Source: Gordonia sp. 'Campus'
GTDB taxonomy: Bacteria; Actinomycetota; Actinomycetes; Mycobacteriales; Mycobacteriaceae
Direction of reading: 5' to 3'
NCBI RefSeq assembly: GCF_022206305.1
Contig: NZ_JAKOIW010000001.1
Span: forward strand, 1-64,000
DNA: 64,000 bases
Shown here in pieces: positions 27,989 to 37,288 of the stretch. Under the pieces are notes generated by a model. That model was not told the origin of the DNA, searched no databases, and saw only the letters and a list, made by a program, of their open reading frames with translations. Position numbers and translations under genes: made by a program. Positions within the stretch are counted from its first letter, which is position 1. Every line of letters begins with the position of its first letter.

Positions 27989-29304
27989 TTCGTGCCGTAG
28001 TCGACGCGGAGTTCCTTGACCCCGTTGATCCAACCGTGCCGCAGGCGGCGCGGTGCGTCGAGCTTGGTGATGTCGGGCACCATGTCGGCGAGCGCATTGA
28101 ACATCAGGTTGATCTCCATCCGCGCGAGGTTCGCGCCGACGCAGAAGTGCGCACCGTTGCCGCCGAACCCGACGTGCGGGTTCGGGTCACGCATGATGTT
28201 GAACGAGAACGGATCGTCGAAGACGTCCTCGTCGTAGTTCGCCGAGCCGTAGAACATGCCGACGCGCTCGCCCTTCGCGATGTGGACGCCGCCGATCTGC
28301 GTGTCCCGCTTGGCAGTCCGCTGGAAGCAGTTCACCGGGGTCGCCCATCGGACGATCTCGTCGACCGCGGTCGCCGGACGCTCCTTCTTGAACAGCTCCC
28401 ACTGGTCGGGGTTGTCCAGGAAGGCATTCATCCCGTGGCTGATGGCATTGCGGGTGGTCTCGTTACCGGCCACGGTCAGGAGGATGAAGAAGAACCCGAA
28501 CTCGGTCTCGTCGAGCGACTGCCCGTCGATGTCGGCGTTCACCAGCGTGGTGACGATGTCCTCGCCGGGGTTCTTGCGCTTCTCCTCGGCCATCGTGTAG
28601 CCGTAGCCGAGGATCTCGGCATTCGCCTGCTGCGGGTCGGTGGTGTAGTCCGGGTCGTCGGCGTTCATCATCGAGTTCGACCAGTCGAACAGCTTCTCCC
28701 GGTCCACCTCGGGCACACCGAGGAGATCGGCGATGGCCAGCAGGGGGAGGTCGACGGCGACGTCCTTGACGAAGTCGCCGCTGCCCTTCTCCGCGGCCCG
28801 CCTGACGATCTCGCGCGCGGCGTCGTCGAGCTTCTCCTCGAGGGAGTGCACGGCACGCGGCGTGAACAACTTGGAGACCAGCTTGCGCAGGCGCGTGTGC
28901 TCCGGCGGATCGTGGTTGATCAGCAGCGCCTTGGTGATCTCGATCTGATCGGCGGTCATGTCGTCCTCGAAACGCATGATCACGCCGTTGGCGTTGGTTT
29001 CCCAGTCGTCGTTGTTCTTCGAGATCTCGCGGACGTGGGCGTGCTTGGAGATCACCCAGTAGCCACCGTCGTGGAACCCGCCGCCCTTTCCGGGCGCCTG
29101 GGCATTCCACCAGACGGGTGCGGTCTTGCGCAGTTGCGCGAATTCCTGCACGGGGATTCCCTTTTCGAGCAGATCAGGGTTGGTGAAATCCCACCCTTCC
29201 TGCTGCATGAACGGGCACTCCGCGACGACGTCGGGAGGGCTCGCGTGCGCAGAATCCGCCGTGGTCGGCTCGCTGCCGATCGGGGCGCTCTGGGCCTGGG
29301 TCAC
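27985..29304 (-). CDS. cyp125: Steroid C26/C27 monooxygenase cytochrome P450 CYP125
   Basis: 439 residues from a GTG at 29304. Close family hallmarks are visible: APVWWNAQAPGKGGGFHDGGYW near residue 65, I-helix AGNETTRN, ExxR in the K-helix region, and the heme loop with Cys388 (GAHFCVGANLAR). Role: oxidises the terminal methyl of cholesterol/cholestenone to the acid, the entry step of side-chain breakdown. Two KstR-type sites lie upstream. Unlike in M. tuberculosis, fadE28/29 and chsH genes do not follow; instead an NTF2-like gene is coupled to it. Confidence 0.95.
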   Translation of the reverse strand: MTQAQSAPIGSEPTTADSAHASPPDVVAECPFMQQEGWDFTNPDLLEKGIPVQEFAQLRKTAPVWWNAQAPGKGGGFHDGGYWVISKHAHVREISKNNDDWETNANGVIMRFEDDMTADQIEITKALLINHDPPEHTRLRKLVSKLFTPRAVHSLEEKLDDAAREIVRRAAEKGSGDFVKDVAVDLPLLAIADLLGVPEVDREKLFDWSNSMMNADDPDYTTDPQQANAEILGYGYTMAEEKRKNPGEDIVTTLVNADIDGQSLDETEFGFFFILLTVAGNETTRNAISHGMNAFLDNPDQWELFKKERPATAVDEIVRWATPVNCFQRTAKRDTQIGGVHIAKGERVGMFYGSANYDEDVFDDPFSFNIMRDPNPHVGFGGNGAHFCVGANLARMEINLMFNALADMVPDITKLDAPRRLRHGWINGVKELRVDYGTK

Positions 29305-29328
29305 GTCACACCACCTCGCTGTGAGATT

Positions 29329-29342
29329 TAGAACCTGTTTCA
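29329..29342. promoter_or_regulatory. KstR-type operator, cyp125-proximal
   Basis: TAGAACCTGTTTCA fits the consensus fully and lies 24 bp upstream of the cyp125 GTG. The surrounding gene-free stretch 29305-29645 holds three such sites and nothing else recognised. Confidence 0.87.
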
Positions 29343-29384
29343 ATCACATTGAAGCACACTGTGACCCATTCGACACCCCTAGAC

Positions 29385-29398
29385 GAGAACTTGTTCTA
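29385..29398. promoter_or_regulatory. KstR-type operator, middle of cyp125-fadA5 spacer
   Basis: GAGAACTTGTTCTA has one mismatch (first base). It lies 56 bp from the cyp125-proximal site, centre to centre, which is near five or so helical turns and would allow cooperative binding. Confidence 0.75.
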
Positions 29399-29546
29399 GT
29401 TTTGTTCCCGGCTCGTTGCCCCCACCTGCGACGTTCTCCGGCAGATTCGCTCACATTTGCCATCGTGCAGCGCAGACACACGACGCCGGACGGCGTCCCG
29501 AGGTGTCATCGGGGGACACGTCCAGGGCCCACCATAGACGCAAACA

Positions 29547-29560
29547 TAGAACGTGTTCTA
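29547..29560. promoter_or_regulatory. KstR-type operator, fadA5-proximal
   Basis: TAGAACGTGTTCTA, a perfect palindrome, lies 86 bp upstream of the fadA5 start. Confidence 0.9.
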
Positions 29561-29561
29561 G

Positions 29562-30808
<1,247 letters not shown>

Positions 30809-30809
<1 letters not shown>

Positions 30810-31300
30810 TGCCCGCCTTCGATCCGAACAACAAGCCGGCGCAACTGGATTCACCTGTCGTCAGCAAGTTCATCAAGCTGGGTTCCAAGGCGAACACGGC
30901 GCTGTACAAGGCGACCGGCGGCCGGGTCGGCGGCACGTGGCGCGTGGGCGCGGGCCTCCGCAAACCGGCGCCGGTGTGCCTGCTGACGACGATCGGCCGC
31001 AAGTCGGGTCAGCCGCGCACGGCTCCGCTCATCTACCTACGCCGCGGCGACTCGTTCGTCGTCGTGGCGTCGCAGGGCGGCTCGGCGAAGCACCCCGCGT
31101 GGTACCTCAACCTCCGGGACAACCCGAAGGTCGAGATCCAGCTCGGCAAGGAGAAGTACGACCTCGTCGCGCGCACGGCCACCGATGCCGAACGCGCCGA
31201 CCTGTGGCCGGATCTGGTCGACACCTATGCCGACTACGACACCTACGCTGCCTGGACGGAGCGGACGATCCCGGTGGTCATCTGCGAACCGGCCGCCTGA
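30809..31300 (+). CDS. ddn: Deazaflavin (F420)-dependent nitroreductase family protein, Ddn-like
   Basis: 163 residues; ATG overlaps the fadA5 stop by 1 bp. Split-barrel Ddn family: LLTTIGRKSGQPRTAPL near residue 58, VVVASQGGSAKHPAWYLNL, and a C-terminal TYAAWTERTIPVV. F420H2-dependent reductases of this group reduce quinones and some nitro drugs; the steroid-cluster members may reduce a steroid enone, which is unproven. The last 15 codons and the stop are duplicated just downstream. Confidence 0.9.
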
Positions 31301-31389
31301 GCGAGTCCGCTCCCGTCCACCGGAGACACAGACGGAGCGGACGATCCCGGTGGTCATCTGCGAACCGGCCGCCTGAGCGAGTCCGCTCC
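31255..31389. repeat. Tandem duplication of the ddn 3' tail
   Basis: 59 bp at 31255-31313 (end of ddn, stop and 13 bp beyond) recur without mismatch at 31331-31389, offset 76 bp. The unit carries inverted ends (GGAGCGGAC and GTCCGCTCC). The copy is not part of any gene and ends 3 bp before the stop of the convergent gene. Confidence 0.93.
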
Positions 31390-31392
31390 GGG

Positions 31393-32022
31393 CTACCGCC
31401 GCAGCCACCCCGCGGACTCGCGCCCGGTCCAGTTCGCGAGTCGCTCGGTGGGTCCGGCCTCGGGCCGCGGCTCGACGACGGGGCCGAACGGGACACCGGG
31501 ATCGGTGCGGATCGCGGCCGGGATGAACTGGTGGGCCACCCCGAGCGTCGTCTCGGCCAGTTGGGCGTCGGCCTCGGCGGGCCGACCGGTGGCGACCGCC
31601 AGATCCCAGCCGTGGACGAGGGTTTCGCTGACATAACCCCACAGGGCGCCGGCGCCCGGGACCTCTCCCCAGGGCACCTGGACCATCGCGGAGAGCTTGG
31701 CGTCATCCGACCACGAGTCGAGCGCCCGGTCGATGAAGGCCGCGTAGGTCCGGGCGTCGAACTGCTCGGCGATCGACGCCATCGTGCGGATGTCGACACC
31801 CTCGGCCAGCGCGGCCGCGCGCTCCGCGACGGCGACGAGGTGCGCCGACAGGGTTCGCACGTCGAAGTCGTCGCAGGGCGTCGGCGAATCGAGCTGGTCG
31901 TCGGACACTCCCTCGAGCAGTTCCACGACCCATGCGGTGGCGGCGCGGAACGCCGGCCGGGGGTCGTCGAAGGCAGGTGTCGCCTCCGGAGTGGGTGCAG
32001 AGTTGGCGGTCGGTGCGCTCAT
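31393..32022 (-). CDS. TIGR03086-type DinB-like protein (maleylpyruvate isomerase family)
   Basis: 209 residues. DinB-like four-helix fold: DDQLDSPTPCDDFDVRTLSAHLVAV near residue 40 (with a metal-ligand-type His), ETLVHGWDLAVATG near residue 130. Actinobacterial members are thought to be mycothiol-dependent or metal-binding enzymes. It is divergent from the WYL regulator with a palindromic operator between them, so it is the likely target of that regulator. The substrate is unknown. Confidence 0.83.
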   Translation of the reverse strand: MSAPTANSAPTPEATPAFDDPRPAFRAATAWVVELLEGVSDDQLDSPTPCDDFDVRTLSAHLVAVAERAAALAEGVDIRTMASIAEQFDARTYAAFIDRALDSWSDDAKLSAMVQVPWGEVPGAGALWGYVSETLVHGWDLAVATGRPAEADAQLAETTLGVAHQFIPAAIRTDPGVPFGPVVEPRPEAGPTERLANWTGRESAGWLRR

Positions 32023-32073
32023 GGCGGGGTCCTCTCATGGTCTTCTCGGGTACGCAGACCAGTGAAGTCCTGA

Positions 32074-32096
32074 TACACGACACCTTCTGTCATGTA
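32074..32096. promoter_or_regulatory. Candidate operator for the WYL regulator
   Basis: TACACGACA-N5-TGTCATGTA: 9-bp arms with 8 of 9 complementary positions, in the 94-bp space between divergent genes, 20 bp before the regulator's start. Confidence 0.65.
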
Positions 32097-32116
32097 TTTC
32101 CGGAAGAATCTTTCCC

Positions 32117-33130
32117 GTGCGCGCCGAACGCCTCATCGCCCTGCTCATGGTGCTGAAAAAGCACGACCGGGTCACCGCCGCGGTACTGGCGGACGAGCTC
32201 GGGGTCTCCGAGCGCACCGTGCTGCGTGACATCGACGCGTTGTCCCTGTCCGGAGTCCCGGTGTACGCCGAGCGGGGACGCCACGGTGGTTTCGCGCTCG
32301 TGCCCGGGTACCGCACCGACCTCACCGGCCTGACCATCGACGAGGCGACCTCCCTCCTCGCCGGGACGGGCCGCTTGGACTCCCCCGCGTTCACCAGCGC
32401 GATGCGGAAGGTGACCGCGGCACTGCCGGAGTCGTACCGCGGCCACGCGGTCCGCGCCGCCCAGCGAGTACTGGTCCGGCCGGAAGGCTTCGTCCGCGCA
32501 CCCGAGCAACTGGAGTCGCTCGATGCCGTGCAGACCGCTGTCCTCGAGGGACGTCGGATGCGCATGCGGTACCGCCGGCGGGGCGCGGACGAGGCCCGCG
32601 AGCACGTCCTCGACCCGATCGGTCTCATCGTGGCCGGCGACACCTGGTATCTCGTCGCCTCCGGACGACGCCCGGGGACCACCGAATCGGCCGCCACTCG
32701 GAAGGACGGATCGGGAAAGGGTTCCGACGAACGGATGTACCGCATCTCCAGGATGAGCGATGTCGAGATCCTCGACGAACCGGCACAACGCGACGACGAC
32801 GTCGACCTCGTCGCGATCTGGGAACGACGCCGCGACGCCTTCCGCAGCTCGTTCGAGCCCGTCGACGTCGTCGTCGACTGCTCCGCCGACGATGCCGATC
32901 GCCTCGGGATGATCGCCACCGCCGTCGGCACGACTCCCCGGCCGGGTGACCGTTGCCACCTCGAACTCCACTTCGCCGACCATCGACATGCCACGCGTGC
33001 CCTGTGGACGTCGATGTTCGATCACGATCTCGTGGTGGTGGAGCCGAGGTGGCTGCGGGACGCCCTGTCCGATCGCGCCCGGTCGATCGCACGCGCAACC
33101 GGGCCGACCGCGGTTGCACCGAACGAATGA
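32117..33130 (+). CDS. HTH-WYL transcriptional regulator (YafY/DeoR-like)
   Basis: 337 residues from a GTG at 32117. N-terminal winged helix (LADELGVSERTVLRDIDAL near residue 25), WYL domain about 140-235 (ARGRRMRMRY-like start and GDTWYLVASGR), and a C-terminal WCX-type extension. A ~20-residue Gly/Ser/Lys-rich insert (about 195-215) interrupts the WYL domain. WYL domains sense nucleotide or RNA/DNA ligands. It probably regulates itself and the divergent DinB-like gene. Confidence 0.88.
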   Translation: MRAERLIALLMVLKKHDRVTAAVLADELGVSERTVLRDIDALSLSGVPVYAERGRHGGFALVPGYRTDLTGLTIDEATSLLAGTGRLDSPAFTSAMRKVTAALPESYRGHAVRAAQRVLVRPEGFVRAPEQLESLDAVQTAVLEGRRMRMRYRRRGADEAREHVLDPIGLIVAGDTWYLVASGRRPGTTESAATRKDGSGKGSDERMYRISRMSDVEILDEPAQRDDDVDLVAIWERRRDAFRSSFEPVDVVVDCSADDADRLGMIATAVGTTPRPGDRCHLELHFADHRHATRALWTSMFDHDLVVVEPRWLRDALSDRARSIARATGPTAVAPNE

Positions 33131-33165
33131 ATCCCCTGGCGACGCCCTCGACCCTGTGATCTGCT

Positions 33166-34290
33166 GTGCAGATGTTCGGAGTACTCACTCCTTGTCGCCA
33201 CGCCCTCGACGACGAATTGATGGACCAGTGGCGCTCGCACCTGTGCGGAGTCTGCCTGTCGCTGCGGAACAATCACGGTCAGACGAGCCGACTCACCGTG
33301 AACACCGATGCGGTGATGGTCTCGATACTCACCGCGGCGCAGTCCTCCGCGGAATGTGCCTCGACCGAGGCCGGACGCTGTCCGCTCCGTGGAATGCGCA
33401 CCGCGACAGTCGTGTCCGCGGACGAACCCGGAGTGCGTCTCGCCGCGACCACGTCACTGACCCTCGCCGCGGCCAAGGCCACCGACGTCAGCAACGAGCA
33501 GGACCATGCCCTCGCTCCCCGAACACGGCTGCGCGCCGGCGTCGCCGGGCGTGCCGGCCGATACCTGCGGCGGCGGGCCGGGACCGATACCGCCGTCGCT
33601 GCCGGTCTCGACGTCGACGGCGTGCTCACGACGCTCGCCCGACAGGCGGAGGTCGAGTCGTCGAGCAGGATTCTCGACGACCTCACGAGCGCCTCGGCAG
33701 ACGCTGCGGCGCAGGTGTTCTCCGCGTCGGCGATGCTGGCGGGTGTGCCCGGCAACCGAGACGCGCTGGAATCGATCGGTGCCGACTTCGGCCGCATCGC
33801 GCACCTTCTGGACGCTGTCGACGACTACGACTCCGACGATCGCGAGGGCCGATTCAACCCGCTGCGTGCAACCGGCACGCCGCCGGCCGCCGCGCTGGAC
33901 GACTGCCGGCGTCTCGCCGCCACCATCCGGAAGCGCTACGCCGACCTCACCCTCGTCGACGACAGGCTCCTGCGCGTCGTATTGCTCGACGGGTTGCGCC
34001 ACGCCATCCACAAACGGATGCATCGAGAGACCGATCCCTCGATGCCCGTGGCCGATTCACGGACCCAGTGGCCACCACACCGGCCGTTCGGTTACCCCGC
34101 CGAGTGGCCGTACCCGCCGCCGTTCAAGCCGGATCGGGCGTTCCACGAACGGCTCCTACCGTTCCTCGGAGTGTCCTGTCTCGGCAAGGCGTGCTGCGTC
34201 GATCACTGGAATCACTGCACCGACAAGTACAAGGTCGCTGCGTGCGACGACTGCAATTGCTGCGACTGTTGCGACTGTTGCGATCTGTGA
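33166..34290 (+). CDS. DUF5685 family protein with Cys-rich tail
   Basis: 374 residues from a GTG at 33166; the ATG two codons on (MFGVLTPCRHAL) is the alternative start. Family features: early CxxxL and HLCGVCLSL, mid-protein DAVDDYDSDDREGRFNPL (acidic, resembling polyprenyl-synthase-like metal sites), and a late FLGVSCLGKACC segment. The last 16 residues hold eight Cys in CDDCNCCDCCDCC. Function unknown; metal binding is plausible. It is expressed away from the convergent CoA ligase. Confidence 0.8.
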   Translation: MQMFGVLTPCRHALDDELMDQWRSHLCGVCLSLRNNHGQTSRLTVNTDAVMVSILTAAQSSAECASTEAGRCPLRGMRTATVVSADEPGVRLAATTSLTLAAAKATDVSNEQDHALAPRTRLRAGVAGRAGRYLRRRAGTDTAVAAGLDVDGVLTTLARQAEVESSSRILDDLTSASADAAAQVFSASAMLAGVPGNRDALESIGADFGRIAHLLDAVDDYDSDDREGRFNPLRATGTPPAAALDDCRRLAATIRKRYADLTLVDDRLLRVVLLDGLRHAIHKRMHRETDPSMPVADSRTQWPPHRPFGYPAEWPYPPPFKPDRAFHERLLPFLGVSCLGKACCVDHWNHCTDKYKVAACDDCNCCDCCDCCDL

Positions 34291-34372
34291 CCCGTCGGCC
34301 AGGCCGGGCCGTCGATACGACAACCCGTCCTGGCCGCCCCCGTCGTGGTCCCGACCGCGGTACGACCGCCGG

Positions 34373-36019
34373 CTAGCCGACGCCGCGTTCCGAGTCGGCC
34401 CAGTACTGTGCGCGCAGCGCCTTCTTGTCCGGCTTCCCGAGCGCGGTGAGCGGCAGCGCATCGGCGAAGATGACGCGCTTGGGCGACTGCACTGCGCCCT
34501 TGCGGTCCTTCACGGACTGTTGGATCTCGGCGGTGATGCGATCTTTCGCCGTATCGTCGGCATCGGCGTCGCCGCGCAGGACGACGATCGCCGTGACCGC
34601 CTCCCCCCACTTCTCGTCCGGGACACCGATCACACCGACCTGACCCACCGCCGGATGCTCGGCGACGACATCCTCGACCTCGCGCGGGAACACGTTGAAC
34701 CCACCGGTGACGATCATGTCCTTCGTGCGGTCGACGATGAACCAGAAGCCGTCCTCGTCCTCGCGGGCGACGTCACCGGTGCGCAACCAGCCGTCGCGGA
34801 AGGTGTCCGCGGTCTGCTCCGGCAAACCGAGGTAACCACCCGCGAGAAGTGGTCCGGCGACACAGATCTCACCGGGCTCACCCTGGGGCACCGGCTTGTC
34901 GTCGGGACCGAGCAGCGCGGTGCGCAGGAAGGCCGACGGTCGGCCACAACTGCTCAACCGACGCTGGTCCTCGCCGGGACCCGGATGGTCGTCCTTGGCC
35001 AGATAGCTGATGACCATCGGGGCCTCGGACTGGCCGTAGTACTGCGCGAAGATCGGCCCGAAACGCTCGATGGCCTCGGCGAGACGTACCGGATTGATCG
35101 GCGACGCACCGTAATACACCGTCTCCAGCGACGACAGATCCCGAGTCTTCGAGTCGGGATGATCCATCAATGCGTACAGCATCGACGGGACGAGCATCGT
35201 GGCGGTGATCTTCTGCTCCTCGATGGTGCGCAACACCTCGGCGGGGTCGAACTTCGACAGGACCACCATCGATCCGCCCTTCATCAGGGTCGGCACGAAG
35301 AAGGCCGCACCGGCATGCGACAGCGGGGTGCAGAGCAGAAACCGCGGATGTTCCGGCCATTCCCATTCCGCGAGCTGGATCTGCGTCATCGTCGACATGG
35401 CCCGGGCAGTGCCGATGACACCCTTGGGTTTGCCCGTCGTCCCACCCGTGTAGGTGATCGAGACGACGTGATCGGGCGAGAGATGCGCCGCCGCAAGGGG
35501 CTTGGGTTCGAAGTTGTCGGCTTCGGCGATCACGTCGCGCGCGTGGGCGGACAGTTGCTCCGGCACCGGCCCGAGGGTCAGCACCTGTTTGAGGCCCGGG
35601 ACCCGGTCGAGCAAGGCCACCGCTCGTTCGACGAACATCGGCACCGGATCGATGATGAGTGTCGAGACACCGGCGTCGGACAGAACGTAGGCATGGTCGT
35701 CGAGGGAGCCCAGCGGATGCAGTGCGGTGCGGCGCCACCCCTGGGTCTGGCCGGCGCCGATCACGAAGAGAACCTCCGGGCGGTTCAGTGCCAGCAGGCC
35801 GACCGCGGTCCCGGTCCCCGCACCCAGGCCCTCGAAGGCCTGGATATACCGACTGATCGACGCGGCCATTTCGCCGCCGGTCATCTCGGTGTCGCCGAGC
35901 GACAGCACGGTGCGATCGGCGTGCCGACGGAGAGCAGCGACCATGAGGTCACCCATGTGCGTGCCCCCACGCAGGTGATCGAAGTCTGCCGGTGCTGTCG
36001 TCGTACCCTCGTTCGTCAT
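34373..36019 (-). CDS. Fatty acyl-CoA synthetase (FadD family), KstR-type promoter
   Basis: 548 residues. ANL enzyme: P-loop TYTGGTTGKPKGV near residue 192, YYGQSEAP, WLRTGDVAREDEDG, and C-terminal TALGKPDKKAL with the catalytic Lys. It resembles the FadD8-like branch more than FadD3, FadD17 or FadD19. Two KstR-type sites lie 12-81 bp upstream, so it is predicted to belong to the steroid regulon, but its substrate is unknown. Confidence 0.88.
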   Translation of the reverse strand: MTNEGTTTAPADFDHLRGGTHMGDLMVAALRRHADRTVLSLGDTEMTGGEMAASISRYIQAFEGLGAGTGTAVGLLALNRPEVLFVIGAGQTQGWRRTALHPLGSLDDHAYVLSDAGVSTLIIDPVPMFVERAVALLDRVPGLKQVLTLGPVPEQLSAHARDVIAEADNFEPKPLAAAHLSPDHVVSITYTGGTTGKPKGVIGTARAMSTMTQIQLAEWEWPEHPRFLLCTPLSHAGAAFFVPTLMKGGSMVVLSKFDPAEVLRTIEEQKITATMLVPSMLYALMDHPDSKTRDLSSLETVYYGASPINPVRLAEAIERFGPIFAQYYGQSEAPMVISYLAKDDHPGPGEDQRRLSSCGRPSAFLRTALLGPDDKPVPQGEPGEICVAGPLLAGGYLGLPEQTADTFRDGWLRTGDVAREDEDGFWFIVDRTKDMIVTGGFNVFPREVEDVVAEHPAVGQVGVIGVPDEKWGEAVTAIVVLRGDADADDTAKDRITAEIQQSVKDRKGAVQSPKRVIFADALPLTALGKPDKKALRAQYWADSERGVG

Positions 36020-36030
36020 GGTCTACAGAC

Positions 36031-36044
36031 TAGGACGTGTTACA
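36031..36044. promoter_or_regulatory. KstR-type operator, proximal to the FadD gene
   Basis: TAGGACGTGTTACA has one mismatch at a fixed position (G for A in AAC). It lies 12 bp upstream of the FadD start. Confidence 0.65.
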
Positions 36045-36086
36045 GCTCTAGGGAAGAATCTCCAGCAAAATGGCTGTATATGTAAC

Positions 36087-36100
36087 TAGAACACGTTCCA
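36087..36100. promoter_or_regulatory. KstR-type operator, distal to the FadD gene
   Basis: TAGAACACGTTCCA matches every fixed KstR position. It is 56 bp from the proximal site, the same spacing as the pair upstream of cyp125. Confidence 0.82.
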
Positions 36101-36176
36101 CTACTGGCGCTTTCGCAACGCTTCCGCGCGCTGCGGTCCGCCGCGCGCGGGCCGGATGTTGACCTAGGATCGGGGC

Positions 36177-36833
36177 ATGACTGATCTGGACCTGGCCACC
36201 ACCCGCCGCGACATCGCCGACGCACTGCTGACCGCGCTCGAACGCCGTCACGAGGTGCTCGACGCCATCGTCGACGCGGAGAACCACGACGAGGCCGTCA
36301 CCGCGATCGTCGACCTGCTCGGCAAGTCCCGACTCGGCGCCGAGGCCATCCTCGACATGAAGCTCGACCAGCTGACCAAGGACGACCGTCGCCGGAACCA
36401 GGCCGAACTCGACGACCTGAACAGCGCCCTCACCTTCACCCTCGCCGAGCGGCCCGCCAGCAGCGGCGACACGCTCGATTTGCGCCCGTTCGATCCGGCG
36501 GCCGACGCCGAACTCTTCTCGGCACGCACCGACGAGGTCGGCACGGCAGGCGACGGTTCCGGCGCTCCCGCCGGCGATGTCGCGGCCGAGATCAGCGCGG
36601 CGTCGGACCGTATGGCGGCCGAGGAAGCGGTCTGGCTGGTCGCGGTCGAGGGCGATTCCAAGGTCGGTTTCGTCTTCGGCGAGCTCAAGGACGGCGAGGT
36701 CGACCTGCGGATCTGGATCCATCCCCGGTTCCGCAAGGCGGGTTACGGCACTGCCGCACTGCGCAAGTCGCGTTCGGAGATGGCGGCCTACTTCCCCGGT
36801 GTGCCGATGGTCGTGCGCGCACCGGGCGCCTGA
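36177..36833 (+). CDS. GyrA-tail-like segment fused to a GNAT acetyltransferase domain
   Basis: 218 residues. Residues ~10-85 resemble the coiled-coil end of DNA gyrase subunit A: ALERRHEVLDAIVDAENHDEA, then AEAILDMKLDQLTKDDRRR, close to the GyrA AILDM-LxxLT pattern. Residues ~100-215 look like a GNAT acetyltransferase (VGFVFGELKDGEVDLRIWIHPRFRKAGYGTAAL, the last part being the acetyl-CoA loop R-x-x-G-x-G). Function unknown. The gyrase-like part lacks the catalytic Tyr domain, so it cannot cut DNA and may mediate dimerisation. Confidence 0.75.
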   Translation: MTDLDLATTRRDIADALLTALERRHEVLDAIVDAENHDEAVTAIVDLLGKSRLGAEAILDMKLDQLTKDDRRRNQAELDDLNSALTFTLAERPASSGDTLDLRPFDPAADAELFSARTDEVGTAGDGSGAPAGDVAAEISAASDRMAAEEAVWLVAVEGDSKVGFVFGELKDGEVDLRIWIHPRFRKAGYGTAALRKSRSEMAAYFPGVPMVVRAPGA

Positions 36834-36881
36834 GGCCATCGATCGAGCCGTCCGCGGCTCCGGACAGACGTCGACCGCATC

Positions 36882-36914
36882 GCGCTGACCCGAACCACTT
36901 ACCCGGGTCAGCGC
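36882..36914. terminator. Bidirectional hairpin between the GNAT and NTF2-like genes
   Basis: 11-bp perfect stem (36882-36892 with 36904-36914), 11-nt loop. The right arm includes the stop of the convergent NTF2-like gene. Confidence 0.75.
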
Positions 36915-37288
36915 GGCATCGGCCTGGGCACCCCGAAATGCGCGACGATCGCGCGGATTCGGTTCTCCTCGTCGACGACGAACGTCTCCGACACCGTCGC
37001 GCCGAGCCGGAGCGGCTTGGGGTGGACGTGCACGACGTAGCGGGTCACGACGGTGTGGCCGTCGACGGTTGCGGTGAAGTCCGAGATCCGGTGGATGAGG
37101 CGGAACTGCGGCCCTCGGGCGAGACTCCTGGCGATGTGGCCTCCGTTGCGCCCGGTCCGGATCCCGAATTCCACACGGGTGCAGTCCGGATGGAGCCGCA
37201 CGTCCGACGGGTCATGGCTCACCAGGGCCTCGACGTAGGCACGTGCCGCCGCAATCCGCTCGGCGGAGTGGTCCGCTGCCGGGGTCAC
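36908..37288 (-). CDS. NTF2/SnoaL-like protein coupled to an SDR
   Basis: 126 residues from a GTG at 37288 that overlaps the SDR stop by 4 bp. NTF2-like fold: ARAYVEALVSHDPSDVRLHPDCTRVE near residue 15, later VVTRYVVHVHP and ETFVVDEENRIRAIVAHFG. It is the last gene of the KstR2-side operon that starts at 39058. The fold suggests a steroid isomerase or hydratase, and the tight coupling suggests a joint step with the SDR. Confidence 0.8.
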   Translation of the reverse strand: MTPAADHSAERIAAARAYVEALVSHDPSDVRLHPDCTRVEFGIRTGRNGGHIARSLARGPQFRLIHRISDFTATVDGHTVVTRYVVHVHPKPLRLGATVSETFVVDEENRIRAIVAHFGVPRPMPR

